Below, piece by piece: positions 47,544-59,843 of a DNA stretch of 64,000 nt. Within the stretch, counting starts at the first letter, position 1. Every line of letters begins with the position of its first letter. A model generated the notes under the pieces. That model worked only from the letters and a program-made list of their open reading frames with translations. It was not told the origin of the DNA and ran no database searches. Position numbers and translations under genes: made by a program. The stretch comes from Coniella vitis (Eukaryota > Ascomycota > Sordariomycetes > Diaporthales > Schizoparmaceae), in assembly GCA_011317545.1 (NCBI GenBank), contig WUJK01000003.1:1736001-1800000 (forward strand), read 5' to 3'.

Positions 47544-50500
47544 TATTATAGGCCTACGGGTAAATATACGGCTTCGGTATACTAGGGTACGAAGCCTTAA
47601 TTAATATATTCCCTTCTCGTTTAGAGACTAGTATTATATAAGCGCTAAATAAGAGTATCTTCCGAATAGCTTACGAGCTATATAAAAGACTATCGGTAAT
47701 AGGACCTATATCGACGGTAAACCTATAGAAAACTTTATCTATAGGTAGATTTTAAACGTAAGAGCTACTTAAGAGTAGCTCTCGTACCGCTATATAGATA
47801 TTACCCTTACTTCTCTCCTTAAATTAGTTAATAATAGAAATTAAGATCGAGATTATAAATATTCTCTCGATACTTATTTATATTTAACTAACTTCTTTTC
47901 TACCTACCCTATATATTTAACGGTATTTATATATTTATTTAGTATATAGCTTTAAGATATTATACCCCTATAATAAGTAATTCGGGTAACTCCCTATTTA
48001 AGCGAATAATAATAATAATAATATAATAATAATTATATAATAAATAGTTATTTAAATAATAGAAGAGTAACGGTATATTATTAAAGGAGTAATATAATAA
48101 TAGCGTAAAGATAGCGTATAAAACCTAAAAGCGCTTATAATATAACTTATATAAATCGAATAATTTTATAGCTTATTATTATAAGAGCTATTAATAAGTA
48201 TTAATAACCTAGCGGCCGAATACCTTAACCCGATACCTAATAAACTAAAAGATATTTATACCCCTACCTCCTAAAATATAAAAAACGCCGATATCGATAT
48301 AAATAAAGCCCTAGAGAATATAATTATATTTAAATATAAGCCCCTTTCTTAGCTAGCGAACTTTAAGGGTATATATACTTAATTCCTAGCTTAGGAATAT
48401 ATTATAAAGTATAAACTTATCCGAGATACCTATTTTATCGGGAATTATATAAATAAGTTTTAAGAAATCTATAAATACCTAGAGGAAGATATAAAGGTTA
48501 TAATAAGGAGCTATTATATTATAGGAGGAGAGTATAGCCTTTAGAAACCCTCCTTATTCCTATAATAGCTCTATTACCGATATTATAACGAGAACTATAT
48601 TATCGCTATTTCTTAGAAGCTCCGGAGTTTTATTTAGAAGAAAGATTAACCCTTCCCTAACTTCTTCTCCTAATAAGAGAAGTTATTAATAGATTCCGGT
48701 AATATAGAATAGCCGGATTTAGCTAAGTTAATATACCTAGAGAGCGCTATTAATAGTATATTATATATATAGCTTATTAATATAAAAATACCGTTAATAT
48801 ATAATAATTAAATAAAGAAAGTATTCTATATCTCGGCTAAGCTAGAAAGCTATATTATTATCCGAAACGGTAGCTATATTTTACCTTTAAGCTATTTATC
48901 TAGAGCTATAATATAGCGCTTTAGAATAACCTAACGAGTAGGAGGAAATAGATAAAAACTATAAAACCCTTATATAGATCCCGATAAGGATATAGCTATA
49001 ATTAGTATTAACGCTTTATAAGCTAATAAATAGCATATAAAGTAGGTTAATTAAGCGGAGATTAGGTATAGGAAAGAATAGGGATTTTATTATAAATATA
49101 GATATTTAAACTATAGAATCGCTTATTACCCCTTCCTATCTATATACCTATTTATTAGCTTAGGAGCTATACGGGAGACGAAAATTAATATTATTAATAT
49201 TAACCTTATCGACCTTAATAATATTATAAAGGAATAGGAGGAAAACTAGCTACTTTTATCTAGAATCGTATATAGGAGCTTATAAGTCTTAACTTTAGCT
49301 TATAAAAAGTAAAGCGTTAGATAAATAGAAACTATTTTATAATAAACCTATTCTATAATTTAACTCTATTTATCCTAATATTTATTAATTCTAATTATAA
49401 CTATTATTCTATTATAAGCGAAATATTTATATATAAATTAAGACTTCTATATATACCTATCCTATTTAGGATTCTTTATTAATTATTAAAGGAGAGAATA
49501 TTATATAAATAGCTTATTATCCGCTATATAACTTACTTTAATATAGATTTAAACGGGTATTTATATTATATTTAGGCTTATATAATCCCCCGCCTTTAGT
49601 ATAACCTTATTTTAAGAAAACTTTAGGTAAAAAGAGAGAGGGTAATATATATAGCTTATAAATACTACTTAAGTATTAGATAAATAGGAGGATTAAAGGT
49701 TTAGGAATAAGGATATAGCCCTAAGAACTTTAACTATATATTTATTAATACCCTTATTATCTAGAGCGAAGTTCGGTATATAAAATGCTTAAATATTATT
49801 TAAATAGCGTTTTTTAGTATTATAATAGCCGATATTACTAAACTTTTATTATCGAAAGTAAAATCCTCGGTTAATAAGAAACTCCCCCTAAAGTATTATA
49901 AGTTCTAGAACCTCTTTAATAAGGATATAGCTTCTATACTATTATTATATAAAAAGGGAGCGGATTATAAGATTCGGCTATATAAGAAAGCGGATAAGTC
50001 TATTATAAACGCCCTATAAAGCTTATTATATAAGATATTTAAAGAAGAACTTATTATATTAAGGAAGATTCTTACTAAGCTATTCGATATAAGCTATATT
50101 AAAGCTAATAGCTCTTTAGTAGGAGCTCTTATAATCTTTATTAAGAAATTAGGGGGTAGTTTCTATTTTTATATAAATTACTATATATTTAATACTATTT
50201 CGGAAGCCGATTATTACCCGCTCCCCTTTATTAAAAAGACCCGATTTAATATTATAAACGCTAAATATTTTATTAAGCTCGATATATAAATAGCGTTTTA
50301 TAAGCTTTATATTAAGGAAGGAGATAAATAAAAAACCGCTTTTTATATAAAATATAGCCTTTTCGAATAACTAATAACCTTATTCGAACTTATAAGCGCT
50401 CTTATAATATTCTAATATTATATTAATAACGTTTTACGCTCCTATTTAAATATCTTCTATTTAGCTTATATCGATAATATTCTAATATATACCGATAATA

Positions 50501-53500
50501 TAGCTAAAGATTATTAAGTAAAGGTAAAGCTAGTATTATACGCTCTCGAAGTAATAGATCTAAATTTAGATATTACTAAATACGAATTCGGTATAACCGA
50601 GACGAAGTATCTAGGCTTTATTATTAAAGTAGGGGTAGGGATTTATATAAACCCCGAGAAGGTATATATTATATACGATTAGGAGGCTCCGAAAATAGTT
50701 AAGGGAGTTTATAGCTTTTTAGGATTTATAAACTTCTATTATTAGTTTATTATTAATTATTCCGAAATTATAGGGCCCCTTTTAACCTTAACTAAAAAGG
50801 GGGTTTTATTTAAGTTTAAAGAGTAGGGAGAAGCTATATTTAAATAGCTAAAGTATTTCTTTATTAATAAGTTTATACTTATTTAATAGGATCCGGATAA
50901 GGAGATAATATTAAAGGCGGATTATTCTAATTATTTATTAAATAGCTACCTTTCTTAGAAGGATAAGTATAATATCCTTTACCCGGTAGTATATTACTTA
51001 TACCGCTTAAGCCCTATAGAGTATAATTATAAGATCTATAATAAAGAATTATTAGCTATTATTAATTATTTAAGAGTATAGGATATAAAGCTTAAGGGTA
51101 TTATATTATTATTTATAATTTACTCGGATTATAAAAACCTTAAATATTTTATAATATTATAGCGTTTTACCGAAAGGTAGGTTTATTAATCCGAGATAAT
51201 AGCTTATTTTTAATATTACTTAATCTATTATATAGGAGTAATTAGTAAGCGTTTAAACGCCCTTTTAAAGAGGGAGTAGGATATATTATATAATATATTT
51301 AATAAATACCTTACCGATAGGTAAATCTAGCTTTTATTATCGATAAAGATAAGCTAAGTTATAATATATAATAAGCTATTATTAATAGGTAGTAAGGTTT
51401 TTATATAAAAGGAGCTCTAACCCTTATAGGATAACGCTACCTTATATAATAAAATATACTCCTAGCTTATAAGTATAATCCGTAAGGGTAAATACTTTTT
51501 TCCCCCTTATTTATAAATATCCGAAGGTAAGCTTATTAAGGTATTTATAACGGAGTATTCGATCGATAAGAATAAACTACTTAGGTTTTATAAATAGCTT
51601 TAATTACCGGATTAGGAACCCTTATATATTAAACTAATATAAAATATCTATAATTCTACTCTATTTAGCTACTTAAAGAGGGATATTATTATTACGATAA
51701 TAATAAGGGGCTATTTCTAGCTAGATATATACCGTAATATTCGGCGGTTTATATAAAATTATAACGTTTATAAACGTAAAACGGTATAAAGATACTAGAG
51801 GAAGGGCCTTTTTAAGCCCTTATTAATACCTAAGCGGGTATAAAGCGAGTTATCTATAGATTTTATAATTAACCTCCCCTATAAGGACGATATAAGAGAA
51901 GCTTATTTAATAATAATTATAAACCGATTAATAAAAGCTATTATACTTAAAGCTATATATAATATAAGCGCGGAAGTATATATAAAGCGGTTTTTATACT
52001 ATTATTAGCGGTTTTATAATTTCCCTAAGGTAATAATTAGTAACTAAGGCTTAAATTAAGTAGGAGGGTTTTAACGCCGATTATATAAGCTTATAAAGAT
52101 AGAATAGCGCTTAAATACCGCTTTCTACCTATAAATAGATAAAGCTATAGAAAGGGTAAATTAAGAGGTTATAGATTACCTCCGAGTATTTATTATATAT
52201 ATATAATTAGATTAGCCGATATTCCTATCTAGCGCTTAATTAGCTATTAATAATAGGGATATTAATATAATTAGCCTTAGCTTATTTTTTATCTTATATA
52301 GCTATTATATAGATCTAATCGAAGAAGTAGAATATAATATATTATTAGCGTAAATATTTAGAGTTTAAGCCGAGAACTTTATCTAATAGTTTAAAGATAT
52401 AATTACTTTCGCTTAAGCTATAATAATAATTATATAGTAACGAATAGAAGAATCTACGAATAAATTATAAATAGTTATAAAGCGGCTTATTAAGGGCGAT
52501 AAGGTTTAGCTCTCCTTATAAAATATTATTATCGACTATATTTTAAAGAAGTTAGCTTAGCTATATAAGAAGTATATTATAATATATATTATTAGCCTTT
52601 ATATAATAGAATTAAATATCCCGCCGGGTATTTACCCTTATTTTTATATAAATCCCCTAATTCGAGCTATATAAAACCCGCTCCTATTATAGGTATAGAC
52701 AGAATACCGGCTTAACCCTATTATAATTAAAGAGGGAGAGGAATCTAAGTATTAGGTAGAAAGTATTATTAGAATATATAATAAGCTATATAAAGGCTAT
52801 ATAAAAATAGACGAAATATTATAATACGAAGTCCTAGTTAAATAAGTCGGATAGGATTAATTAGATTAATAACTATTATCCGAATTTAAAGATATAATTA
52901 CTTTTAAGGAGTTCGAATAATACTATAATAGCGCTATAAGTTATAACGGCTTAAAGTTATAAAAAAGAAGAGTAAGGAAATTAAATACTATAGATAAAAG
53001 GAAAACTATATATAAAACGTATATTAATATAGCTACTTATTTATCCTCGCTTACCTCTTCTTTATTATTAAAATTATTCTCTTTAGTTTTATTAAAATAA
53101 GGGTTATTATTAATATTATACTTTACTTTAATATTAATTAAACCCTTACCTATATTACCCCCCTTTATAAGCTTTACTAATAGGTTAGTAATATCCTTTA
53201 ATATTACCGCCTAATAGCGTATAAGCTTATAGCTATAGTATTAGTATAAAGTTAATAGGATATAAATAGGGAAGGAATAATAGGTATATATACTATAAGT
53301 ATATTTATTATTTAATAACCGGACCTTATTATAATTAGCCTAAATCTTATCTAATTTAGGTAGATAGTTATAGGTATAGCGTATAATAAGAGCGGTAAAG
53401 GCCTAGGGGCGGAGAATATCTAAAGTATATAAGTACGGGAAAGTATAAGTAGGGAAGGAATAATATATATTAAGGTCGGAAGTATTATAGGTAAGGGAAT

Positions 53501-54804
53501 AATTAATTATAATAATAATAATAATATATATTTTATCGGTTTAATAAAGGGGGGTATAGGAATAGCCGGAGTCTTTACCCTTTTTATTTATCTTATAGGA
53601 GAAATAATAAGCGCCGGTTATAATAGTTAATAAGCTATAAAGAAGTAGGGGAAGTATTATTTATTAATATTATAGAGATAAAGGGAGAGGGGGTTTTTAA
53701 AAGCCCTTATAATATAGGGTAGGTATTACTTATCCTTAATACCCTTAGGGAGGGTAATATAAGGTTAGAGCTATAGGTTAATAGTAATAATACTTTAAAT
53801 AAGCTTATTAATAGCTTTATCGAATTAAGCGGTAATAGGGGCGAGGACGGTAATAATAGGAGTAGTAATAGGTATAATAGGAGTAGTTATAGCTATAGCT
53901 ATAAGTATTATTATTATAGGAATAGCTATAGAACTTATAATAATAATAGGGGTAATAGCGGTAGGTATAGCGGTAGAAGCTATATTAGCTTATTTAGAGT
54001 AAATAATAACGTTTATATTATTAATAAAGCTAAATATATATAAAAGACGAATAAAGAAAGCGTAATACCTACCTTATTATTATAGGAGTTAGTTTTATAT
54101 AATTTATAAGGGCTTTAGTTTAATTAAGAGGAAGGAATAACCCCTAGAATAGGGGTTAAAGGGGTATTTATACTTTTTCGAAGCTTTAAAAGTAAAGATA
54201 TTATATTTATAACCGCCTATTAAATTAAGGGCGTTATTATTATTCTATTAACGGATAATAGGTAGTAGAATCTATAAACTCGCCGAGAGCTAAATTAAAG
54301 GGAGCTTTATAAATATAAGACTCCTTTTATACTCGCTAAGTATAAGGATAAAGCTCCTTTAATAGGGTAAGTAGGTATAGCGGTATTATATTATTATACT
54401 TTTTAGATAGCTATTATATTATATATAGCTCTATAAGAGAGCGTTTAGCTTAAGCGGGGGGGTAATATTATAAGCCTATAGGTAAATATATAGCTTCGGT
54501 ATATTAGGGTATAAAGCTTTAATTAGTATATTCCCTTCTTATCTAAAGATTAGTATTATATAAGCGTTAAATAAGAGCGTTTTCCGAGTAGCTTATAAGC
54601 TATATAAAAGACTATCGGTAATAGGACCCGTATCGACGGTAGATTTATAGAAAATTCTATCTACGGGTAGATTTTAAACGTAAGAGCTATTTAAGAGTAG
54701 CTCTTACGCCGCTATATAGATATTACCCTTACTTCTCTCCTTAAGTTAGTTAATAATAGAAATTAAGATCGAGACTATAAACGCTCTCTCGATACCCGTT
54801 TATA
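47544..54804 (+). mobile_element. G2: complete family-G Ty3/gypsy retrotransposon, RIP-inactivated
   Basis: LTRs 47544-47882 and 54466-54804 are each 339 bases, and a polypurine tract (AAGCGGGGGGG) precedes the 3' LTR. Plus-strand pol order is as follows. A zinc-knuckle-like motif (about 49080-49130) has Tyr where Cys is expected, the change RIP causes in TGC/TGT codons. A protease-like LIDSG lies near 48685. RT has YIDN (50467-50478), then RNase H (about 50930-51190), integrase (about 51650-52450) and a chromodomain-like VLVK...G segment (about 52825-52860). The LTR has a perfect 9-bp stem AGAGCTACT/AGTAGCTCT (47761-47782). Flanks are ATAGC and CTAGC, not identical, unlike every other complete element here. 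Confidence 0.87.
53030..54380 (-). pseudogene. Antisense ORF remnant of G2
   Basis: On the minus strand this part reads coherently, for example KGLINIKVKYNINNNPYFNK and KENNFNNKEEVSEDK near its end (about 53040-53160). The plus-strand frames there are much poorer. It corresponds in place and order to the antisense ORF of G1. No known domain is seen; limits are approximate. Confidence 0.45.
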
Positions 54805-57274
54805 CTAGCTTTCTATATCTTCTTATACTTAGTAGGGGTAGTAGGAGTAATAGCTTTACCCTTATTCTTAATAATACTAATCTTCTTCTTATTAATCTTA
54901 GCTTTAAGCTAAGTATTAGTAATAGTAGTAGCGTTAATAATACGGGTAATATAAGGAGGGTTATATAACGGGCTAGCCCCTATAGGGCTCTAGGAATTAA
55001 CTAGCGTTCTTACGGCCGTCTCCGATATACGGAACCTTTCGCTTAAGCAGTTAAGGCAAAAGGTATATAATCTTCTAAATATATTTTAGAAGATCTAGTT
55101 AACTTATTAGGTATATCGGGCGAAGGCAATATTATATAAGTAGGCTTATAATATTACCTCCCTTCTCTCCCTCTAATAACGTCGGACCCTTAAAGCTTAC
55201 CCGCGACGTTGCTTTATAAGCTAAAGTTTATACGGAAGGGGTATCTAAGACTTTTAGTATTCTATAGCTCGAACTTATAACCTTAGGGTATTTAGAAGAT
55301 ATATAACGGGCTAGCCCTTATAGGGCTCTAGGAATTAACTAGCGTTCCTACGGCCGTCTCCGACGTATAAAACCTTTCGCTTAAATAGTTAAAGTAAAAG
55401 GTACGTAATCTTCTAAATACATTTTAGAAGATCTAGTTAACTTATCAGGCATATCGGGCGAAGGCAATATTATATAGGTGGGCCTATAATAGGTTAGCCT
55501 TAATAGGAGCTACTATCTTAATAGCCCTAGCCCTAGCGTTATTATTATTAGTAATAGCGGTAGAACGCTACTTCTTAGTAGTAGGAGTACTAATAGGAGT
55601 AGAGATAAGTATAGGGCGTTTATTACTAGTATTATCGGCGATAGTAGTATAAGCGATACTAATATCGTTATCGTTACTACTATTACTACTACTATTACTA
55701 TCGTTTATATAGGTATAATTAGTATTATTACTAGTAATATAATTACTATTATTATTAGCCTTATCCTAATAGGCCTCCTTATTATCCTCCTTAGCGTTAT
55801 TATTACTAATATATATATTAGTAGTAAGCTCCTTATTACTAAAGGTATCTTCGGCTTATTCCTAGCTATCTTAAAATAAGTTTACCTTATCTTCGCTATT
55901 AGTATTATCCTTAATAGCCTCGGTACTACTTTTATCTTTATCCTCGAGCTTAAAGGTACTATTAAAGGCCTTTTATAAGATATCTTTATCGCCCTTATCT
56001 TCGTTATAAATATAGTTATTACTATTAAATATATTAGTAATCGGCTTTATAGCGTTATATAAGAGTATACTATATATTATAGGAGCGGTACCCTTCTTAA
56101 TAGCTTTAGTTTCTATTAGTAAATATACCTATTAATAATAGTTAATTAGTAGTATTAGAACTTAGCTTTAATATAATATATTATACTTATTATACTATTT
56201 ATATAGGTATCTTATAAGAAGGATATACTATTTTATAATAGCGTTAGATATAATATTTATAGGAGCTTAAGCTAATTTATATAGATTAATAGGAGTATTA
56301 TATATTTCTTAGTTATATAGGTATTAGTAGTATTTATAATATAGTACGCTTTAATATATTTAGCTATATAATAATTTAAAACGTTAGTAGATTATTATAA
56401 GTCCTAGTATTCGATTAAAAAAAGTAGATATACTTATTTTCTTTTTTAGGAGGTATTATAATAATAATAATAATAGTTATTATACTTAGGATTATAAAGG
56501 GGAGTATAATACGGCGGCGGCGATAGTTAGTAATATTATTATATTATTATATAATAGATTAAGAAAGGAGGAGGGAGAAGGGAGGAGAAGGAGGGAGTTT
56601 AGATAAGCTATAATAGGGATAGGAGAAATATAATAGATAGCGTTATACCCCTATTATTAATAATAATAGGGGTATAATTAGCTATAATAGCTATTATCTA
56701 TAACTATAGATAAAGGGCTAGCTATTATTAGTAGAAGGATATATACTTTTACGGATTAATAATAATAAACGCCTTAAGGTATATCTCTAATACGTTTTAA
56801 GCTATTATTCTATACTATTATAAGGATATTTATATTATATTAGTAGCTTAATAATTAGCTAGCTCTCTAATATAGCGCCCTTAAGCTATTATATTAATAA
56901 GGTTATCGCTAGTATAATCGATATATAGTATATATATAATACGGCTTCGGAACTAGTCTCGGCCGGTATTTAACGTTTAGTAATTATACGGTAATATACT
57001 AACCTAATAAAAACGTAGCTTTATACGGGCTATACTAATAATAGTATATAACTCTGCTCTAAGACTAATCCCTAGAGCATTTAGCCTCTAGGATATAGCT
57101 AATACGCTATAAAATAGCCTTCGGGCTAGGTTTATATTACGAATATATATACTAGGTAGGTATATATACGCTCCTTAGTAGTACGATAGGTAGTATACGC
57201 CGAGATACCCCTTAGGAGGTATACTAGCGTAATTAGTCCGGCGTTAATTTAATTAAATAAATAAATAAATAAAT
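54805..57274 (-). mobile_element. N1b: inverted partial copy of N1, carrying TRIM-1c
   Basis: The sequence is the reverse complement of N1a from about 45755 back to its (ATTT)n start, here a (TAAA)n tract at about 57255-57275. It is interrupted by TRIM-1c. At the right it joins family-G pol sequence (G4) directly after the tract. At the left it is cut by the G2 LTR, so the C-terminal half of the N1 ORF is missing. Confidence 0.6.
54964..55491 (-). mobile_element. TRIM-1c: third miniature LTR element, inside N1b
   Basis: Reverse orientation relative to TRIM-1a, with two terminal repeats and a short interior. A perfect TSD GGTTA flanks it (54959-54963 and 55492-55496). The undisturbed target exists once, in N1a at 45594-45598 (as TAACC), and the flanking N1 sequence matches on both sides, which confirms the insertion. 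RIP mutation is moderate. Confidence 0.9.
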
Positions 57275-59843
57275 AATATTATCTCGAAAGCTAATTATTA
57301 CCCGCTCCCCTTTATTAAAAAGACCCTATCTAATATTATAAATACTAAATATTTTATTAAGCTCGATATATAAATAGCGTTTTATAAGCTTTATATTAAG
57401 GAAGGAGATAAATAGAAGACCGCCTGTTATATAAAATATAGCCTTTTCGAATAGCTAATAACTCTATTCGGATTTATAAGCGCTCCCGCGATATTCTAGC
57501 GCTATATTAATAACGCTTTATACCCTTATCTAAATATCTTCTATTTAGCTTATATCGATAATATTCTAATATATACCGACGGTATAGTTCAAGATTATCG
57601 AGTAAAGGTAAAGCTAGTATTATATACTCTCGAAGTAGTAAGTCTAAATTTAGATATCGCTAAATACGAATTCGGTATAATCGAGATAAAATATCTAGGC
57701 TTTATTATTAAAGCGGGGGTAAGGATTTATATAAACCCCGAGAAGGTATATATTATATACGATTAAAAGGCTCCGAAAACGGTTAAAGGAGTATATAGCT
57801 TTTTAGGATTTATAAACTTCTATTATTAATTTATCGCTAATTATTCCGAAATTATAAAGCCCCTCCTAGCCTTAACTAAAAAGGGGGTCTTATTTAAGTT
57901 CGGGGAATAGGAAGAAATTATATTTAAATAGCTAAAGCGCCTCTTTATTAATAAGCTTATACTTACCTAATAGGATCCGGATAAGGAGATAATATTAAAA
58001 GCGGATTATTCTAAATATTCGTTAAGTAGCTACCTCTCTTAAAAGGATAAATATAATATCCTCCGCCTAATAATATACTATTTATACCGCTTAAACCTTA
58101 TAGAATATAATTATAAGATCTATAATAAAGAATTACTAGTTATTATTAATTACTTAAGAGTATAGGATATAAAACTTAGGGGTATTATATTATTATTTAT
58201 AATTTATTCGGATTATAAGAACCTCGAATATTTTATAATATTATAGTATTTTACCGAAAGGTAAATCCGCTAATCTAAGATAATAGCTTATTTTTAATAT
58301 TACTTAATCTATTATATTAAAGTAGTTAATAAGTATTTAAACGCCCTTTTAAAGAGGGAGTAGGATATACTATATAATATATCTAATAAACGTTTCGCCG
58401 ATAAGTAAATCTAGCTTTTATTATCGATAGAGATAAGCTAAATTATAATATATAACGAGGTATTATTAATAAATAGTAAGGTTTTTATATAAGAGGAGCT
58501 CTAATATTTATAGGATAATACTATCTTATATAATAAGGTTTACTCTTAGCTTATAAGTATAATCCGTAAGGGTAAACGCTCTTTTCCCCCTTACCTATAG
58601 ATATCCGAAGGTAAGCTTATTAAAGTATTTATAGCGGAGTATTCGATCGATAATAAAGGATTACTTAGGTTCTATAAATAACTTTAATTACCGGATTAAG
58701 AACCCCTATATATTAAACTAATATAGAATATTTATAATTCTACTTTATCTAATTACCTAGGGAGGGATATTATTATTATAATAATAATAAGAGGCTATTT
58801 CTAACTAGGTATATATTATAATATTTAGCGGTTTATATAAAATTATAACGTTTATAGATATAAGACGATATAAAGATATTAGAAGAAGGGCCTTCTTAAG
58901 CCTTTATTAATATCTAAACGAATATAAAGCGAGTTATCTATAAACTTTATAATCGACCTCCCCTATAAGGATAATATAAAAGAGGCTTATTTTTTAATAA
59001 TTATAAACCGATTAACGAAAGCTATTATACTTAAAGCTATATATAATATAAGCGCGGAAGTATATATAGAGCGGTTCTTATATTATTACTAATAATTTTA
59101 TAATTTCCCTAAGGTAATAGTTAGTAATCGAGGCTTAAACTAGGTAAAAGGGTTTTAACGCCGATTATATAAGCTTATAAAGATAGAGTAACGCTTAAGT
59201 ATTACTTTCTACTTATAAACGGATAAAGTTATAAAAAGAGTAAACTAAAAGGTTATAAATTACCTTTAAGCGTTTATTATATATATATAATTAGATTAGC
59301 CGATACTCTTATCTAGCGCTTAATTAGCTATTAATAATAAGGATATTAATATAATTAGCCTTAGCCTATTCTTTATCCTATATAATTATTATATAAATCT
59401 AATCGATTAAGTAGAATATAATATATTAATAATATAAATACTTAAGGTTTAAGCTAAGAACTTTATTTAATAGCTTAAAGATATAACTATTTTCGCTTAA
59501 GCTATAATAATAGTTATATAATAATAAATAGAAGAATCTACGAATAAGTTATAAGTAGCTATAAAGCGGCTTATTAAGGGCGATAAGGTATAGCTCTCCC
59601 TACGAAATATTATTACCGACCGCCCTTTAAAGAAGTTAGCCTAGCTATATAAGAAGTATACTATAATATATATCGTTAGCCCTTATATAATAGAATTAGA
59701 TATCCCGCCGGGTATTTACCCTTATTTCTATATAAATCTCCTAATACGAGCTATATAGGACCCGCTCTTATTATAAATATAGAGAGAATACCGGCTTAAC
59801 CCTATTATAATTAAAGAGGGAGAAGAACCTAAGTATTAGGTAG
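57275..59843 (+). mobile_element. G4: pol fragment of a family-G retrotransposon (left part)
   Basis: Collinear with G2 from about 50190 onward: RT core with YIDN (57551-57562), RNase H, integrase, and the start of the chromodomain region. It begins abruptly after the N1b (TAAA)n tract and is interrupted by M1 at 59844. Its 5' LTR and N-terminal half are not in the window. RIP-mutated independently of G2: stop positions differ in places. Confidence 0.8.

Noticed and set aside
57250..57290. (TAAA)n tract read as a LINE tail
   Set aside because: The N1 ORF reads away from the tract, opposite to LINE organisation, and no RT of LINE type is visible. The tract is kept only as an element border.
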